Origin: Cheilinus undulatus
Lineage: Eukaryota; Chordata; Actinopteri; Labriformes; Labridae
Assembly (NCBI RefSeq): GCF_018320785.1
Contig: NC_054873.1
Location: 22,720,196 to 22,784,195, forward strand
Direction of reading: 5' to 3'
Length of the DNA stretch: 64,000 nucleotides
In this document: positions 55,169 through 64,000 of the stretch, piece after piece
Numbering within the stretch: position 1 is the stretch's first letter
How the letters are laid out: the number at the start of each line of letters is the position of its first letter
Notes under the pieces: model-generated
Told to the model about the DNA's origin: nothing
The model's database searches: none
What the model saw: the letters and a program-made list of their open reading frames with translations, nothing else
Made by a program: the position numbers and the translations under genes

Positions 55169-56160
55169 TACAGATGCATGTCAATTATTTAGAATATCAT
55201 GAAAAAGTTCAATATTTTTGTCACTCTTTTCTGAAAGTGAAACCCATATATGATACAGACTTGTTACACATAAAGTGAAATATTTCAAGCCTTTATTTCT
55301 TGAAATGTTGATGATTATGGCTTACAGATAAGAAAACCCCAAAATTCAGCATCTCAAAAAATTAGAATATTACATAAGATCAATTGAAAAAGGATGTTTT
55401 ACACAGAAATGTCAGGCTTCTGAAAAGTTTGTTGATTTCTATGCACTCAATACTAAGTTGGATCTCCTTTTGCATGAATTACTGCATCAATGCGGCGTGG
55501 CATGGAGGCGATCAGCCTGTGGCACTGCTCAGGTGTAACAGAAGCCCAGGTTGCTTTGATAGCAGACTTCAGGTCATCTGCATTGTTGGGTCTGGTGTCT
55601 CTCATCTTCCTTTTGACAATACCCCATAGATTCTCTATGGGGTTCAGGTCAGGCCAGTTTGCTGGCCAATCAAGCACAGTAACACCATGGTCTTTGAACC
55701 AGCTTTTGGTACCTTTGGCAGTGTGGGCAGGTGCCAAGTCCTGCTGGAAAATGAATCAGCATCGTTGTAGCACCCTCCTAGGTCCCAGAGTCTGGAGGAG
55801 GAGTGGAGAGGCACAGAATCCACGTTGCTTGAAGTCCAGTGTGAAATTTCCAGTCAGTGATGATTTGGGCTGCCATGGCATCTGCTGGTGTTGGTCCACT
55901 GTGTTTTCTGAAGTTCACAGTCAACGCAGCCATCTACCAGGACATTTTAGAGCACTCCATGCCTCCTACTGCTGACAAGCTTTATGGAAATGCTGATTTC
56001 ATTTCAGAGACACCAGACCCAACAATGCAGATGACCTGAAGGCCGCTATCAAAGCAACCTGAGCTTCTGTTACACCTGAGCAGTGCCACAGGCTGATCGC
56101 CTCCATGCCACGCCGCATTGATGCAGTAATTCATGCAAAAAGAGGCCCAACCAAGTAAAC
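55169..56160. mobile_element. Two Tc1-type copies joined head to head
   Basis: The left arm (to about 55,752) reads on the minus strand as the C-terminal half of a Tc1-type transposase (LAPAHTAKGTKSWFKDHG, WPANWPDLNPIENLWG, ASMPRRIDAVIHAK) and ends in a terminus starting near 55,169. The right arm (about 55,753-56,160) reads on the plus strand. It carries an upstream catalytic part (CHGICWCWSTVFSEVHS in a shifted frame) followed, after a gap, by the same C-terminal segment (acgccgcattgatgcagtaa). The two arms therefore share inverted copies of the C-terminal region and can fold back. Both are broken. Confidence 0.8.
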
Positions 56161-56724
56161 ACAATTCTGAGATTAAAGTCGAAATGACGAGAAAAAAGTG
56201 GAAACTTATTATTTACAGTGGATCATAGACGCTGTGTTTATGTGGCAAAGAGGAAGGAATCTCTTCGTTGTTAAATCCAACAATGAGGTATAATTTCACA
56301 TATTCACTGATATGAGGAATAAGGCTGTAGAGACAGACATGATTCTCTGTTATTGTCTTAAATACTCATACATCAACAGGAGCACAGCAGCGCTCATGTC
56401 TCTCTTCCTCTTCCTCTTCCGTCTGATCACCTGTAGGTACATTAGATACAGTTACTGAATACAATTTAAATCAAGAGTATGATTTCCAATTCAGTGTTAA
56501 AATTTGAATGGGCCCCGGGCGCCTCTGTACTGGAAAGGTTGGGCCCCGAGATCAAAAAGGTTAATAACACTTGCCATAGAGGGTAAGAGGATATGATATG
56601 ACAAGACACAAGACGATATGGCACTAAGGGGGATAAGAAAGTACAAGACGGTATGTGACAATGCGACATGATATCCCATACGATACCACATGATACAATA
56701 CAATATGATACGATACGTTACAAT

Positions 56725-57283
56725 TAGGGCTGGGTATAGTTAAGAACCTCACGATTCAATTCGATTTCGATTCTTTAGGTTGCGATTTGATTCAATATTG
56801 ATTCGATTCAATTCGATATTGATTTAAATGCTTCAATGTCGATTCAGTAAGAAGTAGAAACACACAAATAACCTGTTGACAATTTTTAAATAATTATTTT
56901 CATGCCCATGTGAACATATTTGGTAAGTCACCTCACATTTTTGAGCAATAAAACATCTGAAAATAAAAATTTGCACAATAATAACTTATTTGTGCATAAG
57001 GAGTACAAAAGTAAAAAACATGACAGTTCTGTATAAACACTGAAAAAGTAAAGTGCATGTAAACTTAAATAATATTTCTGTCCTCTTGGAAATTGTGATA
57101 AACCTCACATAACATGGTTATGGTTGGTTGTTGTTTGGTTGAGTGAGGCCTCCATCCATACAACACACAGTGACCCCCACTGGCCAGGAGGTGAATCGAT
57201 TCAGAGGATTTGCTGAATTGATGTTGAATTGGGGGAGGAAATATTGCGATGCATCGATTAATCGATATTTTTGCCCACCCCTA
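56725..57283. mobile_element. Non-autonomous hAT element with perfect target duplication
   Basis: The ends are tagggctgggtatagtt and ttgcccacccccta-like (tttttgcccacccct then a). Internal ATTCGATT and ATCGATTAATCGAT motifs lie near each end. The 8 bp gttacaat is present exactly on both sides (56717-56724 and 57284-57291), inside the satellite. The perfect duplication suggests it is younger than the other hAT copies here. No transposase. Confidence 0.92.
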
Positions 57284-57489
57284 GTTACAATACAATACAA
57301 TATGATACAATGCGACAAAACACAACAAGGTATTGATACTATTGGGGATAGGGTATGACACAGTATGATATGATACAAAATGGCACAGTAGGGATGAGAA
57401 TAGATCATACAAAAAATTTGAAATGATACAATACCATAAGAGATAAGAGGATATGATACAATACAAAGTGATATGATACAAGATGATAC

Positions 57490-59385
57490 TATAGGGCAAG
57501 GGGTTGTCAGCTACATTTGTACAGCTTTTTCCTAAACAGGCACTTTGGGGGCCGAACTTTCAAAGAAACTAAATACAACACTACGACCTGAAGGCCGCTA
57601 ACTAAATCAACAAATTATTTTTTATTTATTTTTAGTTTCCTTAGAATGTATGGAATGTTTAGGCTCTAACAGTGAGATCTATGACCTATACTGCAGTCAG
57701 CCAGGAGCCAAGGAGCCACTGAGATATTTTAGCTGAGTATTTCTATGGCTGTCATGTTATCTTTCACCGGGTTTGATGCTAATATGCTGTGTACTGATAC
57801 GTGGTAAAACCCAAGCAGGGAAATTGCACTCACAAAACACCTGAAACCAAAAGTTTTCACAGAAAGGGACAGTGTTTTTATCAAGAAAGAATGAACTGAT
57901 AAATTCATGATTAACATTTAACATTTGCTAGTAACAGCTGACAGGAGGATTTCTCAAAAATGGATGAAACGTTAAAAAAACATTTTTTTTCTCTGTGGCC
58001 AGATGGGAAGATGTGAAGGGCCTGATGTGGCCTCTGGGCTGCCAGCTGATGATTATTGGGATAAGAGAGAATGATACAATACGATACAGAATGAGATGAG
58101 ATGAACTATAGGAAATCTGTCTTTTATGTGGTGATTAGAACAAGTCAGCTGTGTTCAACTTCTCCAATAACTGCCACACTAACAATTTAAAAGTGGTGAG
58201 GGTATTTTCCACATTAATCTTTGTCCCAACATTAGACTCCGGTATTGTGGCTGCTCTGTATAAATGTTCTGATCCAGAGAGACAGTTCTCATCTTCTTGA
58301 GAAATCTCATGACATTTCAATCTCATAAGATGTCATTACATCCCTACATTACAGCATAAACTGCTTTTAACAGATCTCAGAACTGACTCTAATGTATCAT
58401 CTCCAAGGTGCCTTAATTTTTAGGTCTTTATACTGTTACAGGCTAATAATATAAGGCACACCACCGGGGTTTTTCATGAACCCGAATTTGGGTGCTTATG
58501 ACATATTTAAATGCAACAATTTCATCATATATAGTGCTATTGATCATTTATTATTTTAGTGAGTTTGCAAACCTTATTCTTAACAGGTGTTAAATTACTG
58601 CAGAGGAGAAAAGTTTAGTAAGTAAACAGTTACTCATTTTGAAAACAATAACCATTTTGGCTGATGAGAATCAGTTTTATGTATCAAATCTTCTTGCAAT
58701 CTAATCAATAACAAATAGGCACCACAAACATGCAAAACTGGCTGATGATTGAAGCCATTTTTTACATACTGCATGCATACGAAAAGCAAAAAAAAAAAAA
58801 AAATCAAACAGTATCATTTTTTCTGAATAACAGAGCTTAAAAACCTTAAAAACATCCCCAAATCATACAGTAGTGTGTTTAGATGTACAGTGTGCTTTGT
58901 TAGGATCATATCTTTTCATCTTTAAAAGAAATGGCCTGTTGCCTGCTCTCTCCAGAACAGGTTGTTTTTATTTGTTCTCAGATCTCCTCTGATAATATTA
59001 CATGCTTGGCTGGCATTATGTTGGCCGCTCAGTACAGCTCTCCCATGGCTGCCAGCCATTTCACGCTGAGAAAGCATTTGGCGGGCAGTAATGGCAACTC
59101 CTTTCAACCAGAGTGGAATAGTCATGTTTCAATGAGGGGCTCATCGATTGCATTAGGCTCATCTGCACCCAATATACAACACCTGCGCTGCCAGGGAGAG
59201 CACCCTGGTCCAAAATCCCCCCCCCCACAAAAAAAAGTACTAATTTTTATATGTCTGTATTGAAACATGGGCCCTTTCCTTCCTTTTGATAGAATCTGGT
59301 AAGTTTCTTTTGTTCCTGTTTTAACACTGATACACACTAGCTTTGATTATTGTGATGTAAAACAGACCATTTTCATTGTAAGCAG
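57490..59385. other. Non-coding stretch, probable MAP2K1 intron 1
   Basis: No gene recognised. The block at about 58,930-59,200 is GC-richer and unique-looking, with balanced composition and several gctgcc/ggcagc and tggc motifs. Of all stretches in this half it looks most like a conserved regulatory element, but nothing here proves conservation. Confidence 0.3.
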
Positions 59386-59526
59386 AAAAAGCACAGGTGT
59401 AGATTATGAAATTTTATTTCCCTGCATCATCTCCAGAGACACTGACTCATTGTCACACACTAATCATTCACTGAATCACACACACAAGAGCGTGAATCAG
59501 TGTTTTAATTTACACCTGTGCTTTTT
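59386..59526. repeat. Perfect 16-bp inverted repeat with 109-bp loop
   Basis: aaaaagcacaggtgta (59386-59401) is the exact reverse complement of 59511-59526. The loop contains an ACACAC patch and ctgactcattg/gtgaatcagtg, which are partly complementary, so the arms extend imperfectly inward. It may be a tiny MITE; no clear target duplication was found. Confidence 0.7.
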
Positions 59527-59613
59527 CCTTATTGAATATCATGGCTGCAGTCATTTGGATTCTGGAAAATCTTAAACATTTGTTTATAACTTCACAAGCT
59601 ATTTCAATTTTTT

Positions 59614-59926
59614 GGGGCTGTTGTGGATCAGTGGCAGTGTCTCAATGAGAAGATTGGGGGTTCAATCCCCAGTTCCTGCAATCGCATGTCGATGTGTCAT
59701 TGGGCAAGACAGCCAATCTGAGTTTTCTCCCACTGCTGCATCAGTGGCTTGTGATTGTGTTTGAATGTGAATGAGTAGGATTAGTTAATACTGCAGGACT
59801 ATCAGCCTTCACCATCAGTGTGTGAGTGGGTGTGAATCGCTAAGTGTGACCTAGAGTGTAAATAGCGCTTTGAGTAGTCAGATGACTAGAAGAGGCTCTG
59901 CAAGCTCAAGTCAATTATCATTTACC
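59614..59926 (+). mobile_element. tRNA-derived SINE-like element
   Basis: It has a B box gggttcaatcccc (59658-59670) with an upstream A-box-like gtggatcagtggcag. The body runs cgatgtgtcattgggcaaga, then aatagcgctttgagtagtca, gatgactagaag, and it ends in caattatcatttacc. This order matches a very common fish repeat as recalled. It is complete or nearly so. Confidence 0.8.
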
Positions 59927-60566
59927 AAAAACATAGTTTAATAATGCAGAAACAAGTCAGGGAAAAGATCGTTACTCAAAATGAAGATAAATCTTCTGAC
60001 AGAAAAAGAGAAAGGCTGAAAAATATCAGAAAAGATGAGAAGCCATACAAACACCCAATACTATAGCGCAAACCATGTAACCATGTGATAGGAAGTGCGA
60101 CTCATTAACAAAACATAAAGAGTGCATCTTTGCAATAACTCCAAGTTTTTATATAATCTTTTTTTCACCTTTATATCTTGTTTGAACATGATTCTTCTGG
60201 ATCCGAAATAAATCAAAAAGGTAGTTTTTTTCATCTCTAAATTAGTACTAATTAACCTTAAAGCAGCTGATAGCAGACACTTGAACTTCACCTTACTACA
60301 TCAGGGTGGTATGGAAGCATGTTGATTCTAGGGATGTTGAACTTTCTTTGTTTCTACCGTTTTAACAGTATTCATCAACAATACGTTGTATAAAGACACT
60401 CAAATAAAAGAATTTACCTTTTGAAAGGTTTCACTTGACATAATATGATGATGGCAGTTTAGCTATGAGGTGTGTGTTTGAAGGCTTATTATTCATGAGG
60501 TAGTGTATCACAGCCATCATTCTAGGGTGCAGGAGAGCTTCAGCAGCAATAAGCCGCGGTAAAATG

Positions 60567-60875
60567 TTGACCCCTTAAAGCCTGTTGTATCATATTGATA
60601 CATACTTTTATGATACCTCTATCTAATCAATATGCTCAATAAATTACTCAAAAAACTTATGAATACAATCTGATAAATGACAAAAATGCCCTCTAGTGGA
60701 TCATCAGTTCCCAAAAACATCTCATGAATGAAATGAGTTACTAAAAATATATTTGTAAAATTTTATGGAAATTTGGATTTTTTTGAATTTCAGCAGAAAG
60801 TTTAATAAACATTTCAGTTCCAAAAAATTTGAATTTTCTGGCTATTATTTGTGTTTTCAGGCTTTAAGGGGTTAA
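60567..60875. mobile_element. TTAA-type MITE (piggyBac- or Kolobok-like)
   Basis: TTGACCCCTTAAAGCCTG on the left and its partner CAGGCTTTAAGGGGTTAA on the right are inverted repeats with a single difference. That difference turns one flanking TTAA into TTGA. The layout fits a TTAA target site followed by 14-bp perfect termini. The AT-rich 270-bp interior is non-coding. Confidence 0.75.
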
Positions 60876-61139
60876 TACAACAGCTTACAAAACTTGATTT
60901 TAATATAACACATCACACTTTAATTGCTGGATTTATGGTATAGACGTATGGTGGTGATTACAGTTTATTAAAAGGAAGAAAAATATGGTTGACAATTACA
61001 CTTGGTGGCTGTGAAGGTATGTGGGTGGTTCATCCAAGCATCATCTATATGTGGGATACACTGGATGCAGTATTTTTGTAGACCAACCTGGTAGTTAGCA
61101 TTGTGCCGGTTCCATGGATAAAAAGTCTGGGGGTTTTCT

Positions 61140-61480
61140 ATGGCTTTTTGGATTATTGCAAATATAGCTACAACTTAAGCTAACAAAGCTATGTAAGTTG
61201 CAATAGCTTATGCTGCATTTGCAAAAGCTAACCTTTCTATGTAGCAAATGTTAGCTACATAAACTTCATAGCTACATTCACTTTAGCTATAGCTATGTTA
61301 GCTATGTATTTTCATTGCCTATGTAGCTAGTGTAGCTAGATGATTTTCAACTACATTTGCTAAAGCTCACATTACTAGAGCCAATGTAGCTTGCATAGTA
61401 ATGTTACCCATGTACCTAGCGTAGCTACATAAGCTTAGCTAAAAGCTAAAGAAGCTAAAGTAAGCCATTGTTTGCATAAC
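61140..61480. repeat. Degenerate 'tagcta' repeat block
   Basis: Phrases agctacat, tagctatg and gctaaagc recur irregularly over about 330 bp, on both strands because TAGCTA is palindromic. It looks like a decayed minisatellite. Confidence 0.7.
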
Positions 61481-62301
61481 TACTTACATTAATCCCAGAT
61501 TAGACTGCTGACTTTTTCTCTGTTTTAATTATGAAATGTTGCCTAGTCTGAAATTGTAGCACTGTGGTATTTCAGGAATGTAACTGCCAGAATTTGTTTA
61601 TGAAAAAAGCTGAACGGAAAAACCTGCAAATCACTTCACTTCTGTTTGACTGAGGGGCTGTCTCACAGTAGAGGTCTGCAAGAGGGAGTGTCTGAGAGCT
61701 GCAGTCTAGTAGCCATATCCAGCCCTTTCTTTTACCTTCACTGGGCTGGTGCCGCTACATTTGTACATTATAATCATGACATATTACAATTTAATTCAAT
61801 TACAAAATTACCATCTTTGACACTCACTTTGTATTTGAACATGTGCCAGTGTACTATATGGATGTTTTAGCATTTAATGGCCCTTGGCTCATCCTGAAAA
61901 ATAAAATGCTTCACTGGCATCCTTTACATCAAACAAACAAATAGGTAAAATAAAATCTACCTGCAATGCTGTTTTCTTCAGCTGCTTTTTCTCACGTTGG
62001 TGTGCAGGAATTAAGTGTTCATGCAGTGTTAAAGAACCAAATGTGTGCAGAGTGTGAGAGACAGATGTGCACTCGTCATTCTCCATCACTGGCCCTGAAA
62101 CAGAATACGCTTTTCCTCAGAGGTAAAACTGGCTTTTTATGGAAGAGAAAGAGCAAGTATTACCAGGCTTCACGGCTTACTGTCACAACACAGCGTGGGT
62201 GTGTAATGGTATCCCAAAACAAAACATCTTTCCAAATCTCTGTTTCAGAGTTCCTCGCTGCTGTTACATAGTGACACAGTGCTCCTCTACCTCAGCAGCA
62301 G
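61481..62301. other. Non-coding stretch
   Basis: Several short frames are open but none resembles a known protein, and no repeat ends were recognised. The stretch ends at the target duplication of the foldback element. Confidence 0.4.
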
Positions 62302-62307
62302 GAATCT

Positions 62308-63421
62308 TATGGAGCTATTATTGTTGCAGAAGTATTTGCAAATACGTACAAAGATCTGTGCACAAATCTGCAAATGTGTAGGCAGATTTGAAATTGCGTG
62401 CACAAATCCACAAATGCGTGCACTAATCCACAAATGTGTGCACATATCTGCAAATATGTGCTCAGATCTGCACATGTGCAAAGATTGGTAAATGCGTGCA
62501 AAGATTTGCAAATTTGTACAAAGATCTACAAATGTGTGCACTAATCTGCAATTATGTGGAGCAATTTGTAATTGTGGACTTAGTTAATTTTGGTTCAGAA
62601 AACTCACATCCACTCAAGAACGGCAATCTTTCCCTTCACCTGTTATTAATATAAATATAAATGTTACAGACCACTCTGTCGATCACCCGGCTCATACAGC
62701 ATCATAATGGTGATTCCTGTTTGGAAAACAGAACACAATGAACCCCTGTCTAGTGAAGATAATTCAACCACCGCTGTGATACGATTTTGGAGAAAAGGAA
62801 GTCATCAATTTTTTCACTCTTTCAATGAAAATATGAATAATAATAGTATAATATAAGAATATTTCTCCTTTCACGTTGACCTTAAACCTTAAAGCCGGTA
62901 CTAAGTTTTAACAGCTGCTTTCTGTGTGATGCCAATGCGATGAGGAGGCAGCCTTGCCTGTAAGTCTGCGCTGAGGGAAGCAGACCCAGTCTTTACGCTT
63001 ACGGATCTGAGTACACATTTGCGGATCATGCGCGATACAAGTGTTGCAAAATTCATGTGTGTATGACAGCCAATTGACAGGCAGATTTCAGTTGCAACTG
63101 ATGGCTTGTGAGGATTTTGACAACTTGAAGCAAAAAGAGTGAGTTTTCTTCAACCAAAATTAACTAAGTCCACAATTACAAATTGGTCTGCATATTTGCA
63201 GATTAGTGCACACATGTGTAGATCTTTGTACGAATTTGCAAATCTGTGCATGCGTTTACAGATCTTTGCACACATGTGCAGATCTGAGCACATATTTGCA
63301 GATATGTGCACGCATTTGTGGATTTGTGCACACATTTTCAAATCTGCCTATGCATTTGCAGATTTGTGCACAGATCTTTGTACACATTTGCAAATACTTT
63401 TGCAACAATAATAGCTCCATA
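62308..63421. mobile_element. Foldback DNA transposon with inverted arrays of a 20-bp repeat
   Basis: Arms at 62308-62608 and 63139-63421 are inverted copies that begin with the same 21 bases, tatggagctattattgttgc on the left plus one more, and end in gtgagttttc-type sequence inside. Most of each arm is a tandem array of about 20 bp, consensus near gtgcacaaatctgcaaatgt, with about ten or eleven units. The left arm has one more unit than the right, which explains its extra 18 bp. gaatct occurs directly before and after the element (62302-62307, 63422-63427), a 6-bp target duplication. The 530-bp centre is non-coding. The family is not identified. Confidence 0.85.
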
Positions 63422-63427
63422 GAATCT

Positions 63428-64000
63428 AGTCAACCCCAGCTGAACACTATGTCAATTTAATAACTGCTACCAAACAAAGCCAAGGCACAACTCTCTTGCT
63501 TAATCCAATAAAATAACTGCTGACCGAATTATTCCATTAACAAACTACTAGTAATTCAATAAGCTATTGAAAGCATCTAATGTGAATCTTACAAACGAAA
63601 AAATTAGACATAAAGGTGACACAATAAAGTACTCTATCTCTACAACCCGTAAGAAAACCGAGCATCATGAGGCGTGACATGTTATGTAATTCTCATCTCC
63701 ACTGATCCAGCTTTTGCCAGACTAACCGAGCTTTTCTCTGCTGGAGCACGATGTCACAACAGTTTAAGATCTCCATTACCGTGTTCGATCAAACCACGGT
63801 GATAACTGGACAACACAACTTCTCTGACACGAAGGAATATTTCTCTACATGGCATCAACTTGTAAACATAAATAAGAGCTAGGAGAATCCCACCCTGTTT
63901 TAAGACAAGGTGGGCTGCTCATCCACATTCCCATGACAAATGAGTACTCTGTAACTGCTTTAGTGAAACTAAATACTGTCATGTTCTGTATAAATGTATA
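63428..64000. other. Right edge of the window, nothing recognised
   Basis: AT-rich to balanced sequence without a recognised gene, RNA or repeat. MAP2K1 exon 1, if intron 1 is long, would lie further to the right. Confidence 0.4.

Larger units (their letters stand above)
55078..58112. repeat. GATAC/ATACA-type satellite, interrupted by insertions
   Basis: Loose tandem phrases such as gatacaatac and atatgatacg appear at about 55,078-55,166, 56,570-56,724, 57,284-57,490 and 58,065-58,110. They look like one expanded pentamer-like satellite later split by the Tc1 pair, a hAT MITE and other sequence. Tyr/Ile-rich frames on the minus strand come from this repeat. Confidence 0.7.

Noticed and set aside
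59614-59926. tRNA gene suggested by the B box
   Set aside because: No cloverleaf can be drawn, and the body matches a SINE-type repeat. The same holds for 50,428-50,622.
62287-62541. Repetitive Cys/His-rich frames that look like small zinc-finger-like proteins
   Set aside because: They are translations of the 20-bp repeat array in the foldback element. A 20-bp unit shifts frame every repeat, and the same frames appear on both arms and strands.
62308-63421. CRISPR-like array
   Set aside because: Units are contiguous and degenerate with no unique spacers, and the host is a vertebrate.

Overview
This window is vertebrate nuclear DNA, almost certainly from a teleost fish, probably a percomorph-type genome. 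The genes have many GT-AG introns, and the spaces between them hold Tc1/mariner elements, small non-autonomous hAT elements, tRNA-derived SINEs and microsatellites, a mix typical of fish. No retrovirus, LTR element, Polinton, CRISPR array or prokaryotic gene was seen.

Five protein genes are supported by joining exons at visible splice sites. SNAPC5 (+, 18.9-23.0 kb) encodes a subunit of the snRNA-gene activating complex. LCTL (+, 26.9-32.0 kb) encodes lactase-like/gamma-Klotho. ZWILCH (-, 32.8-38.8 kb) encodes a kinetochore RZZ subunit. RPL4 (+, 39.4-43.4 kb) encodes a large-subunit ribosomal protein and hosts box C/D snoRNAs. MAP2K1 (-, 45.1-52.6 kb, exons 2-11; exon 1 not found) encodes MEK1. 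From recalled synteny this matches the human 15q22.31 block (MAP2K1, SNAPC5, RPL4, ZWILCH, LCTL), except that SNAPC5 lies beyond LCTL instead of between MAP2K1 and RPL4. ZWILCH and RPL4 are head to head over about 0.6 kb with a CRE palindrome. RPL4 and MAP2K1 are tail to tail.

The most interesting structure is a partial tandem copy of RPL4 (about 43.7-44.7 kb). Its exon remnants are badly decayed, but its two intronic SNORD18-like sequences keep their boxes and guide. With two SNORD16-like and two SNORD18-like sequences inside RPL4, the locus carries six C/D snoRNA-like units.

The first 18 kb holds no gene I can support. It contains a Tc1 fossil, two hAT MITEs, a promoter-like repeat with a perfect hairpin, and unique stretches that may be regulatory. 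SNAPC5 intron 3 carries a MITE and a LINE 3' end, and a mariner fossil lies downstream. LCTL, ZWILCH and MAP2K1 each carry an intronic Tc1 copy of one family; the ZWILCH copy is split by a hAT MITE. The last 11 kb (52.6-64 kb, probably MAP2K1 intron 1 or upstream) holds a GATAC-type satellite interrupted by a head-to-head Tc1 pair and a hAT MITE with a perfect 8-bp target duplication, a SINE, a TTAA MITE and a 1.1-kb foldback element. The arms of that element are inverted arrays of a 20-bp repeat flanked by a 6-bp target duplication.
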